Source of the DNA: an uncultured Cytophagaceae bacterium
Lineage (GTDB): Bacteria > Bacteroidota > Bacteroidia > Cytophagales > Spirosomataceae
Length of the DNA: 19,969 bases
Direction of reading: 5' to 3'
Assembly (NCBI GenBank): GCA_903837305.1
Contig: CAILUB010000350.1
Coordinates: 1 to 19,969, forward strand
This document shows, piece by piece, positions 1 through 8,023 of this stretch. The stretch's first letter is position 1; every line of letters begins with the position of its first letter. The translations under genes were made by a program, and so were the position numbers. Under the pieces are notes generated by a model. It saw only the letters and a list, made by a program, of their open reading frames with translations. It made no database searches and was not told where the DNA came from.

Positions 1-4
1 CCTT

Positions 5-1711
5 ATGGCTCAGAAAACCGTAAAAACTGATAAACATGTCGTTTACCAAATGATGTTCCATCTTTGGGGAAATCAAATAACAGATGTTAAGAGAAATGGT
101 TCAGCTGCAGAGAATGGAGTAACGAAATTTAAAGATGTTTCTGCTAAAGGTTTGCAGGCTTTGAAGAAGAAAGGTTATTCTCATTTATACACGACGGGAA
201 TTTTAGAACATGCGACGATGGAGGATTTTTCCGCTTTTGGTTCGCCTTTAGATCATCCACAAGTAGTTAAAGGCCGCGCTGGTTCGCCCTTTGCGATTAA
301 GGATTATTATGATGTGAATCCTTTTTTAGCTGATAAACCGGCAGAACGTATGCAAGAGTTTTCTGCTATGTTAAATCGTGTCCATCAAGCCGATTTAAAA
401 TTAGTCTTGGATTTTGTCCCTAATCACTTGGCTAGAGCGTATCATTCAGATCAGAAGCCGGCGGGAGTGGTTGATTTTGGCCAAAACGATAACAAAGACC
501 TCTCCTTCTCTGCTTCCAATAATTTCTACTATTTACCAGGTACTCAGTTTACCATTCCTACGGGTGTGAATCCGCCAGTTCCGGTGACTGTTCCTTACAT
601 TGAAATTCCTGCGAAAGTGAGTGGTAACAACGTATTCTCCGCTCAACCTTCGATTCATGACTGGTTTGAAACGGTCAAGTTAAATTACGGTGTTGATCTT
701 CAACACGGTAACCAGACTCATTTTGACCCGATTCCAGATACTTGGTTGAAAATGACGGATGTGTTAGTGTATTGGACCAAAAAAGGGGTGGATGGATTCC
801 GTTGTGATATGGCTGAGATGGTTCCAGTTGAGTTTTGGGCTTATGCGATTCCTAAAGTGAAATCAATCAATCCAGAGGTCGTATTCATCGCTGAAATCTA
901 TAATCCACAAGAATACCGGAATTACATTTACAAAGGAGGATTTGACTATTTGTATGATAAAGTGGGTCTTTATGACGGTATTCGTCATATTATGGAAAAG
1001 AAACCTGGCGCGACTACGGCTGACATTACCCGTGTTTGGCAAAATGAATCTGGTGATTTTGCGAACCACATGTTACGTTTTTTAGAAAATCACGATGAGA
1101 CTCGATTGAATTCACCAGGCTTTGCGGCATCTAATTTTTGGTCTACGATTCCTGGTATGGTTTTGACTGCGAGTATGCACGATGGACCTTTAATGATCTA
1201 TTTTGGTCAAGAGTTTGGGGAGAAAGCGCAGGAAATCGAAGGATTTAATGAGGCGGACGATCGTACGACAATGTTTGACTTCTATCGAGTAGATACACAC
1301 CAACGCTGGCTAAATGGCGGGAAATTTGACGGTGGTAAATTAACTGCGGCTGAAAAAGAAATTGATTCTTTTTATGGCGAATTGTTAGCGTGGATTAATT
1401 CGAGCGAAGTGATTCAAAAAGGAAAGTTTTTTGATCTTCAATACGCTCAAAATTCGGCCTATCCAAAAGATAAGGTGTATGCTTATTTACGCTATACAGA
1501 TAAAGGTCGCAACTTAATCATTTGTAATTTTGATTCTGAGAATCACGATTTCAATATCGAAATCCCTACGTTAGCACTAGATATGATGGGAATAAAATCC
1601 TATACGCTTAAAACGTTCAAATCCTTTGTGCCTCCTGCAGCTGCGGCGGGTAAAGTCGAAGGTAATCTCATTCAAATTCCTTCTAATTCCGCAATCATTA
1701 TTTCACTATAA
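5..1711 (+). CDS. GH13 alpha-amylase family glycoside hydrolase
   Basis: Predicted to hydrolyse or transglycosylate alpha-1,4-linked glucans or maltodextrins by the retaining GH13 mechanism. The four classical GH13 regions are visible in order: DFVPNH (residues 136-141), GFRCD (264-268, nucleophile D268), the acid/base E297 in FIAEIY, and ENHDE (361-365, transition-state stabiliser D364). The rest of the ~570-residue protein fits a TIM barrel plus a C-terminal beta domain. There is no signal peptide on the visible start, so it is probably cytoplasmic and acts on imported oligosaccharides. The frame is open to the left window edge, so the true start could lie upstream of base 5 and no ribosome site can be judged. 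A sugar transporter follows 6 bases downstream, which suggests a maltodextrin-type locus whose other genes lie to the left. The family is certain; the exact substrate is not readable from sequence. Confidence 0.93.
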   Translation: MAQKTVKTDKHVVYQMMFHLWGNQITDVKRNGSAAENGVTKFKDVSAKGLQALKKKGYSHLYTTGILEHATMEDFSAFGSPLDHPQVVKGRAGSPFAIKDYYDVNPFLADKPAERMQEFSAMLNRVHQADLKLVLDFVPNHLARAYHSDQKPAGVVDFGQNDNKDLSFSASNNFYYLPGTQFTIPTGVNPPVPVTVPYIEIPAKVSGNNVFSAQPSIHDWFETVKLNYGVDLQHGNQTHFDPIPDTWLKMTDVLVYWTKKGVDGFRCDMAEMVPVEFWAYAIPKVKSINPEVVFIAEIYNPQEYRNYIYKGGFDYLYDKVGLYDGIRHIMEKKPGATTADITRVWQNESGDFANHMLRFLENHDETRLNSPGFAASNFWSTIPGMVLTASMHDGPLMIYFGQEFGEKAQEIEGFNEADDRTTMFDFYRVDTHQRWLNGGKFDGGKLTAAEKEIDSFYGELLAWINSSEVIQKGKFFDLQYAQNSAYPKDKVYAYLRYTDKGRNLIICNFDSENHDFNIEIPTLALDMMGIKSYTLKTFKSFVPPAAAAGKVEGNLIQIPSNSAIIISL

Positions 1712-1717
1712 AAACCT

Positions 1718-3043
1718 ATGAAAACATTTACTAAGCCGCGTTTAAGCATCGGCCAAATCTTTAATATGAGTGTTGGATTTTTAGGAATTCAGTTCGGTTT
1801 TGCTTTACAGAATGGTAATGCCTCTCGTGTCCTTCAAAATTTCGGTGCTGATGTCGAGCAATTATCTTGGTTTTGGTTAGCTGCTCCATTAACCGGTATG
1901 CTTGTTCAGCCAATTATTGGTTTTTATTCAGATCGTACCTGGAATGGATTGGGTCGTAGAAAACCTTTCTTTTTAACCGGAGCAATTTTGGCTGCAACGG
2001 CCTTGTTTTTCTTCCCTCATGCGGGAGCATTGGCGAATTTTATCCCTCCTATGATCGTGGGTGCTGGTATTTTAATGATGATGGATGCTTCCTTCAACGT
2101 GGCGATGGAGCCATTTAGAGCATTGGTGGCAGATAATTTACCAGAGGAACAAAATACGCTAGGCTTTTCGATTCAAACTTTCTTGATTGGAATTGGAGCG
2201 GTAGTGGGTTCTTGGTTACCGTATATGTTTGGTAATTGGTTTGGTATTTCAAAGGTTGCTGCGGAAGGCCAAATTCCTGATAACGTGTTATATAGTTTCT
2301 ATGTAGGGGCGGCTGTGTTTATTACTGCGATTGTTTGGACGATTGCCACAACTAAGGAATATTCTCCTGCAGAGCGCGAGGCGATGGGTTTTGAGGAAGA
2401 AGGTACTACCGATTCGATTTGGTCTGTTTTCCGTTACATCAAAGAAATGCCTTTCACGATGCGCCAATTAGGTGTAGTTCAATTCTTCTCTTGGTTTGCT
2501 TTATTTTCGATGTGGGTATTCTCCACTCCCGCGATCGCGCATCATGTCTATGGATTATCAATGGACGATCATAGTTCTCCTGAATTCCAAAATGCTGCGA
2601 ACTGGGTAGGTATTATTTTTGGTGTTTATAGTGCTGTTTCTGCTGTTTATGCCATATTTTTGCCACGCATTGCTAAAGCCATTGGAAATAAAGCGACACA
2701 CGCGGTTTCGTTAATTGCCGGTGGTTTGGGATTAATATCTATCTATTTTATTTCTGATCCACAGATGCTGATATTCAGTATGGTGGGTGTGGGAATGGCT
2801 TGGGCCTCTATTTTAGCGATGCCTTATGCCATTTTAGCTGGTTCCATTCCGATGTCTAAAATGGGCGTGTATATGGGAATTTTTAATTTCTTTATAACCT
2901 TACCTCAAATCGTAAGTGGTATCATTGGAGGATCTTTAGTGAAACACGTATACGGTGGTAATGCCATTTTCGCTATCGTGGTTGCGGGTTTCTTCTTTAT
3001 AGCAGGTTCGATTAGCGTATTTTGGATTAAGGAAAAGGCTTAG
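1718..3043 (+). CDS. SLC45/GPH-like MFS sugar transporter
   Basis: An integral inner-membrane permease of the major facilitator superfamily with about 12 hydrophobic segments, predicted to import an oligosaccharide such as maltose or sucrose by cation symport. The loop after the second helix carries SDRTWNGLGRRKPF (residues 71-84), the form of MFS motif A typical of SLC45/sucrose-maltose transporters. The N-terminal stretch LQNGNASRVLQNFGAD (29-44) is also characteristic of this subgroup. The length (441 aa) is normal. The gene begins 6 bases after the GH13 gene and ends 1 base before the next start, so all three are probably cotranscribed. Pairing with GH13 favours maltose or maltodextrin as substrate; that is inference from context. 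There is no Shine-Dalgarno site before the start, as usual in Bacteroidota. Confidence 0.88.
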   Translation: MKTFTKPRLSIGQIFNMSVGFLGIQFGFALQNGNASRVLQNFGADVEQLSWFWLAAPLTGMLVQPIIGFYSDRTWNGLGRRKPFFLTGAILAATALFFFPHAGALANFIPPMIVGAGILMMMDASFNVAMEPFRALVADNLPEEQNTLGFSIQTFLIGIGAVVGSWLPYMFGNWFGISKVAAEGQIPDNVLYSFYVGAAVFITAIVWTIATTKEYSPAEREAMGFEEEGTTDSIWSVFRYIKEMPFTMRQLGVVQFFSWFALFSMWVFSTPAIAHHVYGLSMDDHSSPEFQNAANWVGIIFGVYSAVSAVYAIFLPRIAKAIGNKATHAVSLIAGGLGLISIYFISDPQMLIFSMVGVGMAWASILAMPYAILAGSIPMSKMGVYMGIFNFFITLPQIVSGIIGGSLVKHVYGGNAIFAIVVAGFFFIAGSISVFWIKEKA

Positions 3044-3044
3044 T

Positions 3045-3815
3045 ATGAAGGTCTGGGTATTTTTGTTTTTCCCTTTGATCGCTTTTTCTCAGGTAATTCC
3101 CTCAGCGGTAATGCCTCGTATTCAAGCAGCGCGAGAAAAACGTAATCCCATGTTGATTGCGGAGCAATTTTATGGTCTTCCCTATGCCTCGCATGCCTTA
3201 TCGAAAGAAAACCCGGAGAAGTTTGTGGTGGATTTTTCTGGTTTTGATTGCGTAACCTTTGTGGAGAATGTGTGGAGTTTATACCGTTCCAAAGGAGTTG
3301 ATTCTATATTCCTTCGTGAATTAGAGCGGATTCGTTATGCTAGAAAGCCTATTTCCTATGAAAATAGGAATCATTATTTAAGCGCCACATTTCTTCAAAT
3401 GGAAGACAAAGGATTGTTTAAACAGGTTATTCCTCCTTTATACCGTGTTTTAGCTGTTAAAAAGTTGGATTTTTTGTCACAATTTTTGGCTCCTAAAAAA
3501 TGGATGATTGTGCTCCCTGCTATTCAGAAAATGGAAAATGATTTAGGGCCGATGACTTATGTTCCTAGCGCATCCTTTTCTAAGGTGTCATCTTTTCTTC
3601 AATCGGGTGATGTGATTGCTTTTGTTTCAAAGCGGAAAGACCTTGATTACCAACATGTAGGCTTTATCCGCCATCTAAACGGTCAATATTATTTAGTCCA
3701 TGCTTCTCAAGATCGCAAAAAAGTGTGTCAATCAGTTGAATCAATTTCCGTATATTTAAAGAATCATCCTTCCATGATAGGATTTAATGTCTTTAGACCG
3801 GAATATGCCCATTAA
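3045..3815 (+). CDS. Secreted DUF1460 family protein (N-acetylmuramoyl-L-alanine amidase-like)
   Basis: Belongs by sequence pattern to the DUF1460 family (Pfam PF07313), NlpC/P60-like proteins proposed to cleave the bond between MurNAc and L-Ala in cell-wall fragments. A Sec signal peptide covers roughly residues 1-15 (MKVWVFLFFPLIAFS), so it acts in the periplasm or outside the cell; no lipobox cysteine is present. The probable nucleophile is C69 in FSGFDCVTFVEN (residues 64-75), and a conserved histidine follows in QHVGFIRH (H204). The end has the family pattern YYLVHAS...GFNVFRP. The start is one base after the transporter stop (TAG-T-ATG). Its 3' end overlaps the next gene. Its relation to neighbouring sugar genes is unclear; recycling of wall peptides is one possibility. 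Confidence 0.8.
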   Translation: MKVWVFLFFPLIAFSQVIPSAVMPRIQAAREKRNPMLIAEQFYGLPYASHALSKENPEKFVVDFSGFDCVTFVENVWSLYRSKGVDSIFLRELERIRYARKPISYENRNHYLSATFLQMEDKGLFKQVIPPLYRVLAVKKLDFLSQFLAPKKWMIVLPAIQKMENDLGPMTYVPSASFSKVSSFLQSGDVIAFVSKRKDLDYQHVGFIRHLNGQYYLVHASQDRKKVCQSVESISVYLKNHPSMIGFNVFRPEYAH

Positions 3816-4953
3816 ACAATACAATTTCGACCAAATTATTGATCGCCGCCAAACCCATTCGTTCAAATGGGATAACGTGACCTACCCTGCTCACTTACAC
3901 ATGTTACCCATGCCAGTGGCAGATATGGATTTTCCGGTGGCAGATGAAATATTGCAGGCATTGGATCGTATTACGGATCACGGTATTTTAGGTTATTCTA
4001 TTGTTCCTGAAACTTTAAAAACAGCGGCTCAGCATAAAATTGAACGCGATTATGCTTGGTCTACTTCGCTTGATTCACAAGTTTGGATTCCTGGTATTGT
4101 TCCCGGAATTACGGCTGCTTGCGCGGCCTTAACCAATGAGAAGGAAGGAATTATTACCGCGGTTCCTGTGTATCATCCCTTTCATTTAGTGGCCGGTTGG
4201 GTTAATTGCTCACTGATTACTTTTGAAATGATCAAGGAAGGTGATCGTTGGACCTATGATTTTGAAGATTTCGAACGAGGTCTTCAAAAAGGGCCGAAAG
4301 TTTTCCTTTTGTGTAATCCACATAATCCAGGTGGGACGATTTTTAATGAAACAGAAATCTTACGCATTGTTGATCTTTGTGCCAAATACAACGTAACTAT
4401 TGTTTCTGATGAGATTCACGCCGATTTGCGCTTATATCCTCAGTCGAAACACATTTCGATTGGGCGATTTGAGAAACAACCCATCATTAGTTTCTTCGCT
4501 ACATCTAAAGCATTTAATACAGCGGGATTAGGTGGCGCTGTCGCTGTCATTCCCGATGCTGCACTTCGAGATAAATTCACCAAAGCATCCGCTGGCTTCT
4601 TCTCCATGCTATCCAGACATAGTATTGAAGTGATGTTAGCCACTTATGCTCATGGGGAAGAGTGGTTAGCGCAGCTTCTGCCCTATTTACGTGCGAATCA
4701 TGATCTACTCTTAGATTTTGTGCGATCTACTCCTGGTCTAGCTATGCAGCCTCTGGAAGGGACCTATTTAGCCTGGATTGAATACGACGAGGCTTTATTG
4801 GGTGATTTCCAGAAGAAATGTTGGGACGCTGGTTTACACGTTTTACGAGGGGAGCAATTCAAGGGTCAGAATTTTATTCGGCTAAATTTTGCATGTCCAC
4901 GAGCGGTTCTAGAAAAAGCAATTGAACGCATGAAATCGATTACCAATGGCTAA
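3805..4953 (+). CDS. MalY/PatB-family PLP-dependent C-S lyase (cystathionine beta-lyase-like)
   Basis: A fold-type I PLP enzyme of the MalY/PatB group, predicted to perform beta-elimination on cystathionine or cysteine S-conjugates, giving a thiol, pyruvate and ammonia. With residues counted from base 3805, the N-terminus carries the family hallmark FDQIIDRRQTHSFKWD, the PLP phosphate region CNPHNPGG lies at 170-177, the Asp pairing with the pyridine nitrogen is D202 in SDEIHADL, and the Schiff-base lysine is K235 in ATSKAFNTAGL. The frame also has an upstream ATG at 3787, six codons earlier. I prefer 3805 because it leaves the usual short tail before FDxIIDRR and a smaller overlap with the DUF1460 gene. 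The 3' end overlaps the next gene by 8 bases, implying translational coupling. In enteric bacteria MalY also acts on the maltose regulator MalT, but nothing here shows such a role. Confidence 0.88.
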   Translation: MPIKQYNFDQIIDRRQTHSFKWDNVTYPAHLHMLPMPVADMDFPVADEILQALDRITDHGILGYSIVPETLKTAAQHKIERDYAWSTSLDSQVWIPGIVPGITAACAALTNEKEGIITAVPVYHPFHLVAGWVNCSLITFEMIKEGDRWTYDFEDFERGLQKGPKVFLLCNPHNPGGTIFNETEILRIVDLCAKYNVTIVSDEIHADLRLYPQSKHISIGRFEKQPIISFFATSKAFNTAGLGGAVAVIPDAALRDKFTKASAGFFSMLSRHSIEVMLATYAHGEEWLAQLLPYLRANHDLLLDFVRSTPGLAMQPLEGTYLAWIEYDEALLGDFQKKCWDAGLHVLRGEQFKGQNFIRLNFACPRAVLEKAIERMKSITNG

Positions 4954-5584
4954 GTTGTTGAAGTTTTTCTTGTTCATGCTATTGTTAGGCTTTTTAGCCT
5001 ACATTTTCGTGTACATAGGAGAATTAGATGACAAGCCAGAAGAAACGGAGATAACAGATGTGGATGTGGTGAAGGCTTATGGAGATTCCCTAGCGCTCAT
5101 TGCTGCAGATGATACCGTATCGAAAATGAGGGCTACTGCGCTGACATCTGCCTTTGAAGACTTTACAGTAACTGTAGACGCAGGAGCGATTCGACTGGAG
5201 AAAAGTCATTCAGTTCTTTTAGAAAAAAATGTATTGAATTTCAAGGCAACCTCAGTCTTGGCCACTGATTTGAATGGAAATGAAAAGCCAGAATTCTGGG
5301 TAGCCGGCTGGCAGGGTAAAAACTACCGAATCTTTGCTTTTGAATATGATAACCGGAAATTTCGGGACATTCGGTTTCCTACTATTATGGGACGGCAGCG
5401 GTTGGGATATGTGGGGGCAGATAGTTTGTATTTAGAAAAGGCAGCCATTGTGCATTCTTTTGGCTATGAAAATGATCCTTATGCGGATATCTCTTCGGGG
5501 ATTCGCGCTTGTTATTATAAATATGGAGCGGACGGCAGTTTTGTCCTCTCTAAAACCTTAGACCTAGAAAAAGAAGATGAGTAA
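4946..5584 (+). CDS. Hypothetical membrane-anchored protein
   Basis: I do not recognise this 212-residue protein. It has one strongly hydrophobic N-terminal segment (about residues 5-24) followed by an acidic linker, which suggests a bitopic inner-membrane protein or an uncleaved export signal with the rest in the periplasm. Residues 101-125 contain ATDLNGNEKPEFWVAGW, which resembles an FG-GAP/VCBS-type DxNGxxxxE calcium-loop repeat. This is followed by aromatic-rich beta-like sequence (YRIFAFEYDNRKFRDIRFP), so a small beta-propeller-blade-like or beta-sandwich domain is plausible. It overlaps the upstream C-S lyase gene by 8 bases and the downstream dehydratase gene by 8 bases, so it is firmly embedded in the operon and very likely expressed. 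No catalytic motif is evident. Confidence 0.75.
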   Translation: MAKLLKFFLFMLLLGFLAYIFVYIGELDDKPEETEITDVDVVKAYGDSLALIAADDTVSKMRATALTSAFEDFTVTVDAGAIRLEKSHSVLLEKNVLNFKATSVLATDLNGNEKPEFWVAGWQGKNYRIFAFEYDNRKFRDIRFPTIMGRQRLGYVGADSLYLEKAAIVHSFGYENDPYADISSGIRACYYKYGADGSFVLSKTLDLEKEDE

Positions 5585-7292
5585 AGTAGAATTGCGTTCG
5601 CAGCAGTGGTTTGGAAAGACCGGTAAAGATGGATTTATTTATCGAGCTTGGATGAAGAACCAAGGGATTTCAGATGATTATTTTCAAGGTAAACCGGTCA
5701 TCGGTATTTGCAATACTTGGTCAGAATTGACGCCTTGTAATGCACATTTTAGGGAATTAGCGGAATTTGTAAAGAAAGGAATTATCGAAGCGGGTGGATT
5801 TCCGGTGGAGTTCCCAGTCATGTCTTTAGGCGAAACCTTAATCAAACCTACCGCCATGTTATACCGCAACTTAGCGAGTATGGATGTAGAAGAATCGATA
5901 AGGGCGAATCCTATTGACGGTGTGGTACTCATGTGTGGATGCGACAAAACGACTCCTTCTCTCGTGATGGGTGCTTGTAGTGTCGATTTGCCAACCTTGG
6001 TTATATCGGGTGGACCTATGATGAAAGGGAAATTTAAAGGGAAAGAAATTGGAACATCGGACGTTTGGCGTTTCGCTGAAGCTTATAAACTAGGAGAGTT
6101 AACGCAGAAGGAATTTATTGAAGCTGAAGCCTGTATGGCTAGAACGCCAGGTCACTGTGCGGTGATGGGTACAGCGTCTACGATGGCGACTATGGTAGAA
6201 GCTTTGGGATTAAGTTTACCTCAAAATGCGGCCATTCCAGCGGCAGATGTACGTAGAAAAGTTCTTGCACAGCATTCTGGACGTCGTATTGTAGAGATGG
6301 TGAATGAGGATTTGAAGATGTCCAAAGTATTAACGCGTCCAGCCTTCGAAAATGCTATTCGCGTCAATGCAGCAACAGGTGGCTCGACCAATTTTGTTAT
6401 TCACTTAACGGCTATTGCGGGTCGATTAGGCGTAGATTTAAAACTGGATGATTTCGATGAATTCTCTCGTAATATTCCGCTTTTGGCTAATATTCAGCCT
6501 TCTGGACAGCACTTTATGGAAGACTTGTATTATGCAGGTGGTCTTCCTGCTTTGATGAATCAAATGAAGGAACATTTACATACGTCTATTGTGACGGTAA
6601 ATGGTAAGACAGTGGGCGAAAATATTGATAATACGCCTATTTACGAGCCTTCCATTATTTCTACTTTTGATGCTCCGTTTAAACCGGATTCAGGAATAGC
6701 GGTAGTTCGTGGAAATCTAGCACCCAATGGTGCTGTCTTAAAACCATCTGCAGCCTCTAAAGCACTATTTAAACACCGAGGAAAAGCCGTTGTTTTTGAA
6801 AATATTGAAGATTACCATGCGCGAATTGATTCTCCTGAATTAGAAGTCGATGAAAATTCTGTGATGGTCTTGAAGAATGTGGGGCCTAAGGGGTATCCAG
6901 GGATGGCAGAGGTAGGTAATATGGGAATTCCCAAGAAGTTGTTGGAAAAAGGAGTCAAAGATATGGTTCGTATTTCTGATGGTAGAATGAGTGGTACGGG
7001 TTTTGGTACGGTTATTCTTCATGTTTCTCCTGAATCCGCCGCCGGTGGACCATTAAATTGGGTTCAGAATGGGGATTACATTGCCTTAGACGTCGAAAAT
7101 AGAACGATAAATTGGGAAGTTTCAGAGGAAGAATTAGCGGCTCGTAAAGTAGCACAACCTTTTGAGAAGCCTAAAACGATTCGTGGTTATGTAGGTCTTT
7201 TTATCGATCACGTAGAACAAGCCGACCAAGGAGCTGATTTCGATTTCTTGAAAGGCGGATCAGGTTCGATTGTAACTCGCGATTCACATTAG
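5577..7292 (+). CDS. IlvD/Edd family sugar-acid (pentonate/hexonate) dehydratase
   Basis: An Fe-S and Mg-dependent dehydratase of the IlvD/Edd family that turns an aldonate into its 2-keto-3-deoxy acid. Iron-sulfur cysteines are visible at C54 (LTPCNAH), C122 (CGCDKTTP) and C194 (GHCAVMGTAST). K124 follows the second cysteine, and S472 in GRMSGT is the proposed catalytic base. The CDKTTP and RMSGT variants match the L-arabinonate/D-xylonate dehydratase branch rather than true dihydroxy-acid dehydratase for branched-chain amino acids. The positions also track those I recall for the Rhizobium leguminosarum L-arabinonate dehydratase (C59, C127, C200, S480). It overlaps the preceding gene by 8 bases, and an SDR follows after 1 base, so the pair probably acts in one route. 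The substrate could be L-arabinonate, D-xylonate, a galactonate or L-fuconate; sequence alone does not decide. Confidence 0.87.
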   Translation: MSKVELRSQQWFGKTGKDGFIYRAWMKNQGISDDYFQGKPVIGICNTWSELTPCNAHFRELAEFVKKGIIEAGGFPVEFPVMSLGETLIKPTAMLYRNLASMDVEESIRANPIDGVVLMCGCDKTTPSLVMGACSVDLPTLVISGGPMMKGKFKGKEIGTSDVWRFAEAYKLGELTQKEFIEAEACMARTPGHCAVMGTASTMATMVEALGLSLPQNAAIPAADVRRKVLAQHSGRRIVEMVNEDLKMSKVLTRPAFENAIRVNAATGGSTNFVIHLTAIAGRLGVDLKLDDFDEFSRNIPLLANIQPSGQHFMEDLYYAGGLPALMNQMKEHLHTSIVTVNGKTVGENIDNTPIYEPSIISTFDAPFKPDSGIAVVRGNLAPNGAVLKPSAASKALFKHRGKAVVFENIEDYHARIDSPELEVDENSVMVLKNVGPKGYPGMAEVGNMGIPKKLLEKGVKDMVRISDGRMSGTGFGTVILHVSPESAAGGPLNWVQNGDYIALDVENRTINWEVSEEELAARKVAQPFEKPKTIRGYVGLFIDHVEQADQGADFDFLKGGSGSIVTRDSH

Positions 7293-7293
7293 T

Positions 7294-8010
7294 ATGAAAG
7301 TGTATATCGTCACTGGAGCTGGTCAAGGGATCGGGCATCAAATTGCACAGCAATTGATTGCGGAGGGGCATTTAGTGGTCATGAATGACATTGATTCCAC
7401 TCTTTTAGCTGGACCTTATGCGAAGGCCGGTGACGTTAGTTCTTACGAGTTTATCCAAGAGTTAGTGGCCTATGCGCAAACATTACCCGGTGATTTAGCT
7501 GGTTGTGTCTGTAATGCAGGAATGACTACTTTTGGTAGTTTTTGGGATTACAGTCCAGCCTCTATGAAGTCTTTATTGGATTTAAATATTCAAGGGACTT
7601 TTTTCTTGATTCAAGAAGTAACAAAAGCCATCCGTAAAGCGGGGAATCCAGGATCTATTGTGGTGACATCTTCTGTCACAGGACATCAGGCACATCCGGA
7701 TTTAGCGGCGTATGGGATGACAAAGGCGGCTTTGAATCAATTAGTTCAAAACTTGGTCATCGACCTCTCCCCTGTCCAAATTCGTATTAATGCGGTTTCA
7801 CCTGGTGCTACGATGACCGAAAGAACGGAGAAAGATGCGAATTATCTGCAAGAATGGAGTCGACTAACGCCGCTAGGTAAACCTGCTGATGTTCAAGATA
7901 TTTCAGAAGCTGTTTGTTTCTTTTTGAGTGACAAAGCAAAGCATATCACAGGTCAAACATTAATCGTGGATGGAGGCTGGACAAGTGTGAGTCCACCGCC
8001 AAAGGCCTAA
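7294..8010 (+). CDS. SDR family oxidoreductase
   Basis: A classical short-chain dehydrogenase/reductase of 238 residues with an intact active site: the cofactor glycine motif TGAGQGIG (7-14), D32 at the end of the second strand (favouring NAD over NADP), NAG (74-76), and catalytic S127, Y140 and K144. The C-terminus has the usual HITGQTLIVDGGW. It starts one base after the sugar-acid dehydratase (TAG-T-ATG, the same junction seen at 3041-3047) and is the last gene of the plus-strand block. A natural role is oxidation of a sugar to its lactone, or of a 2-keto-3-deoxy acid made by the dehydratase; which one is inference. Its stop codon overlaps the stop of the convergent dipeptidase gene, and both lie in a hairpin. 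Confidence 0.88.
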   Translation: MKVYIVTGAGQGIGHQIAQQLIAEGHLVVMNDIDSTLLAGPYAKAGDVSSYEFIQELVAYAQTLPGDLAGCVCNAGMTTFGSFWDYSPASMKSLLDLNIQGTFFLIQEVTKAIRKAGNPGSIVVTSSVTGHQAHPDLAAYGMTKAALNQLVQNLVIDLSPVQIRINAVSPGATMTERTEKDANYLQEWSRLTPLGKPADVQDISEAVCFFLSDKAKHITGQTLIVDGGWTSVSPPPKA

Positions 8011-8023
8011 GACCAGGCCTTTT
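8001..8023. terminator. Bidirectional intrinsic terminator overlapping both stop codons
   Basis: A perfect 8-bp inverted repeat, AAAGGCCT (8001-8008) and AGGCCTTT (8015-8022), encloses a 6-base loop (AAGACC). On the plus strand the stem runs into TTTT (8020-8023); on the minus strand the stem ends in TTT. It therefore looks like a rho-independent terminator for both converging operons, although the U tracts are short. It lies inside coding sequence: the plus-strand SDR stop (8008-8010) and the minus-strand M19 stop (8009-8007) are both within it. The structure is directly visible; terminator function is inferred. Confidence 0.6.
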
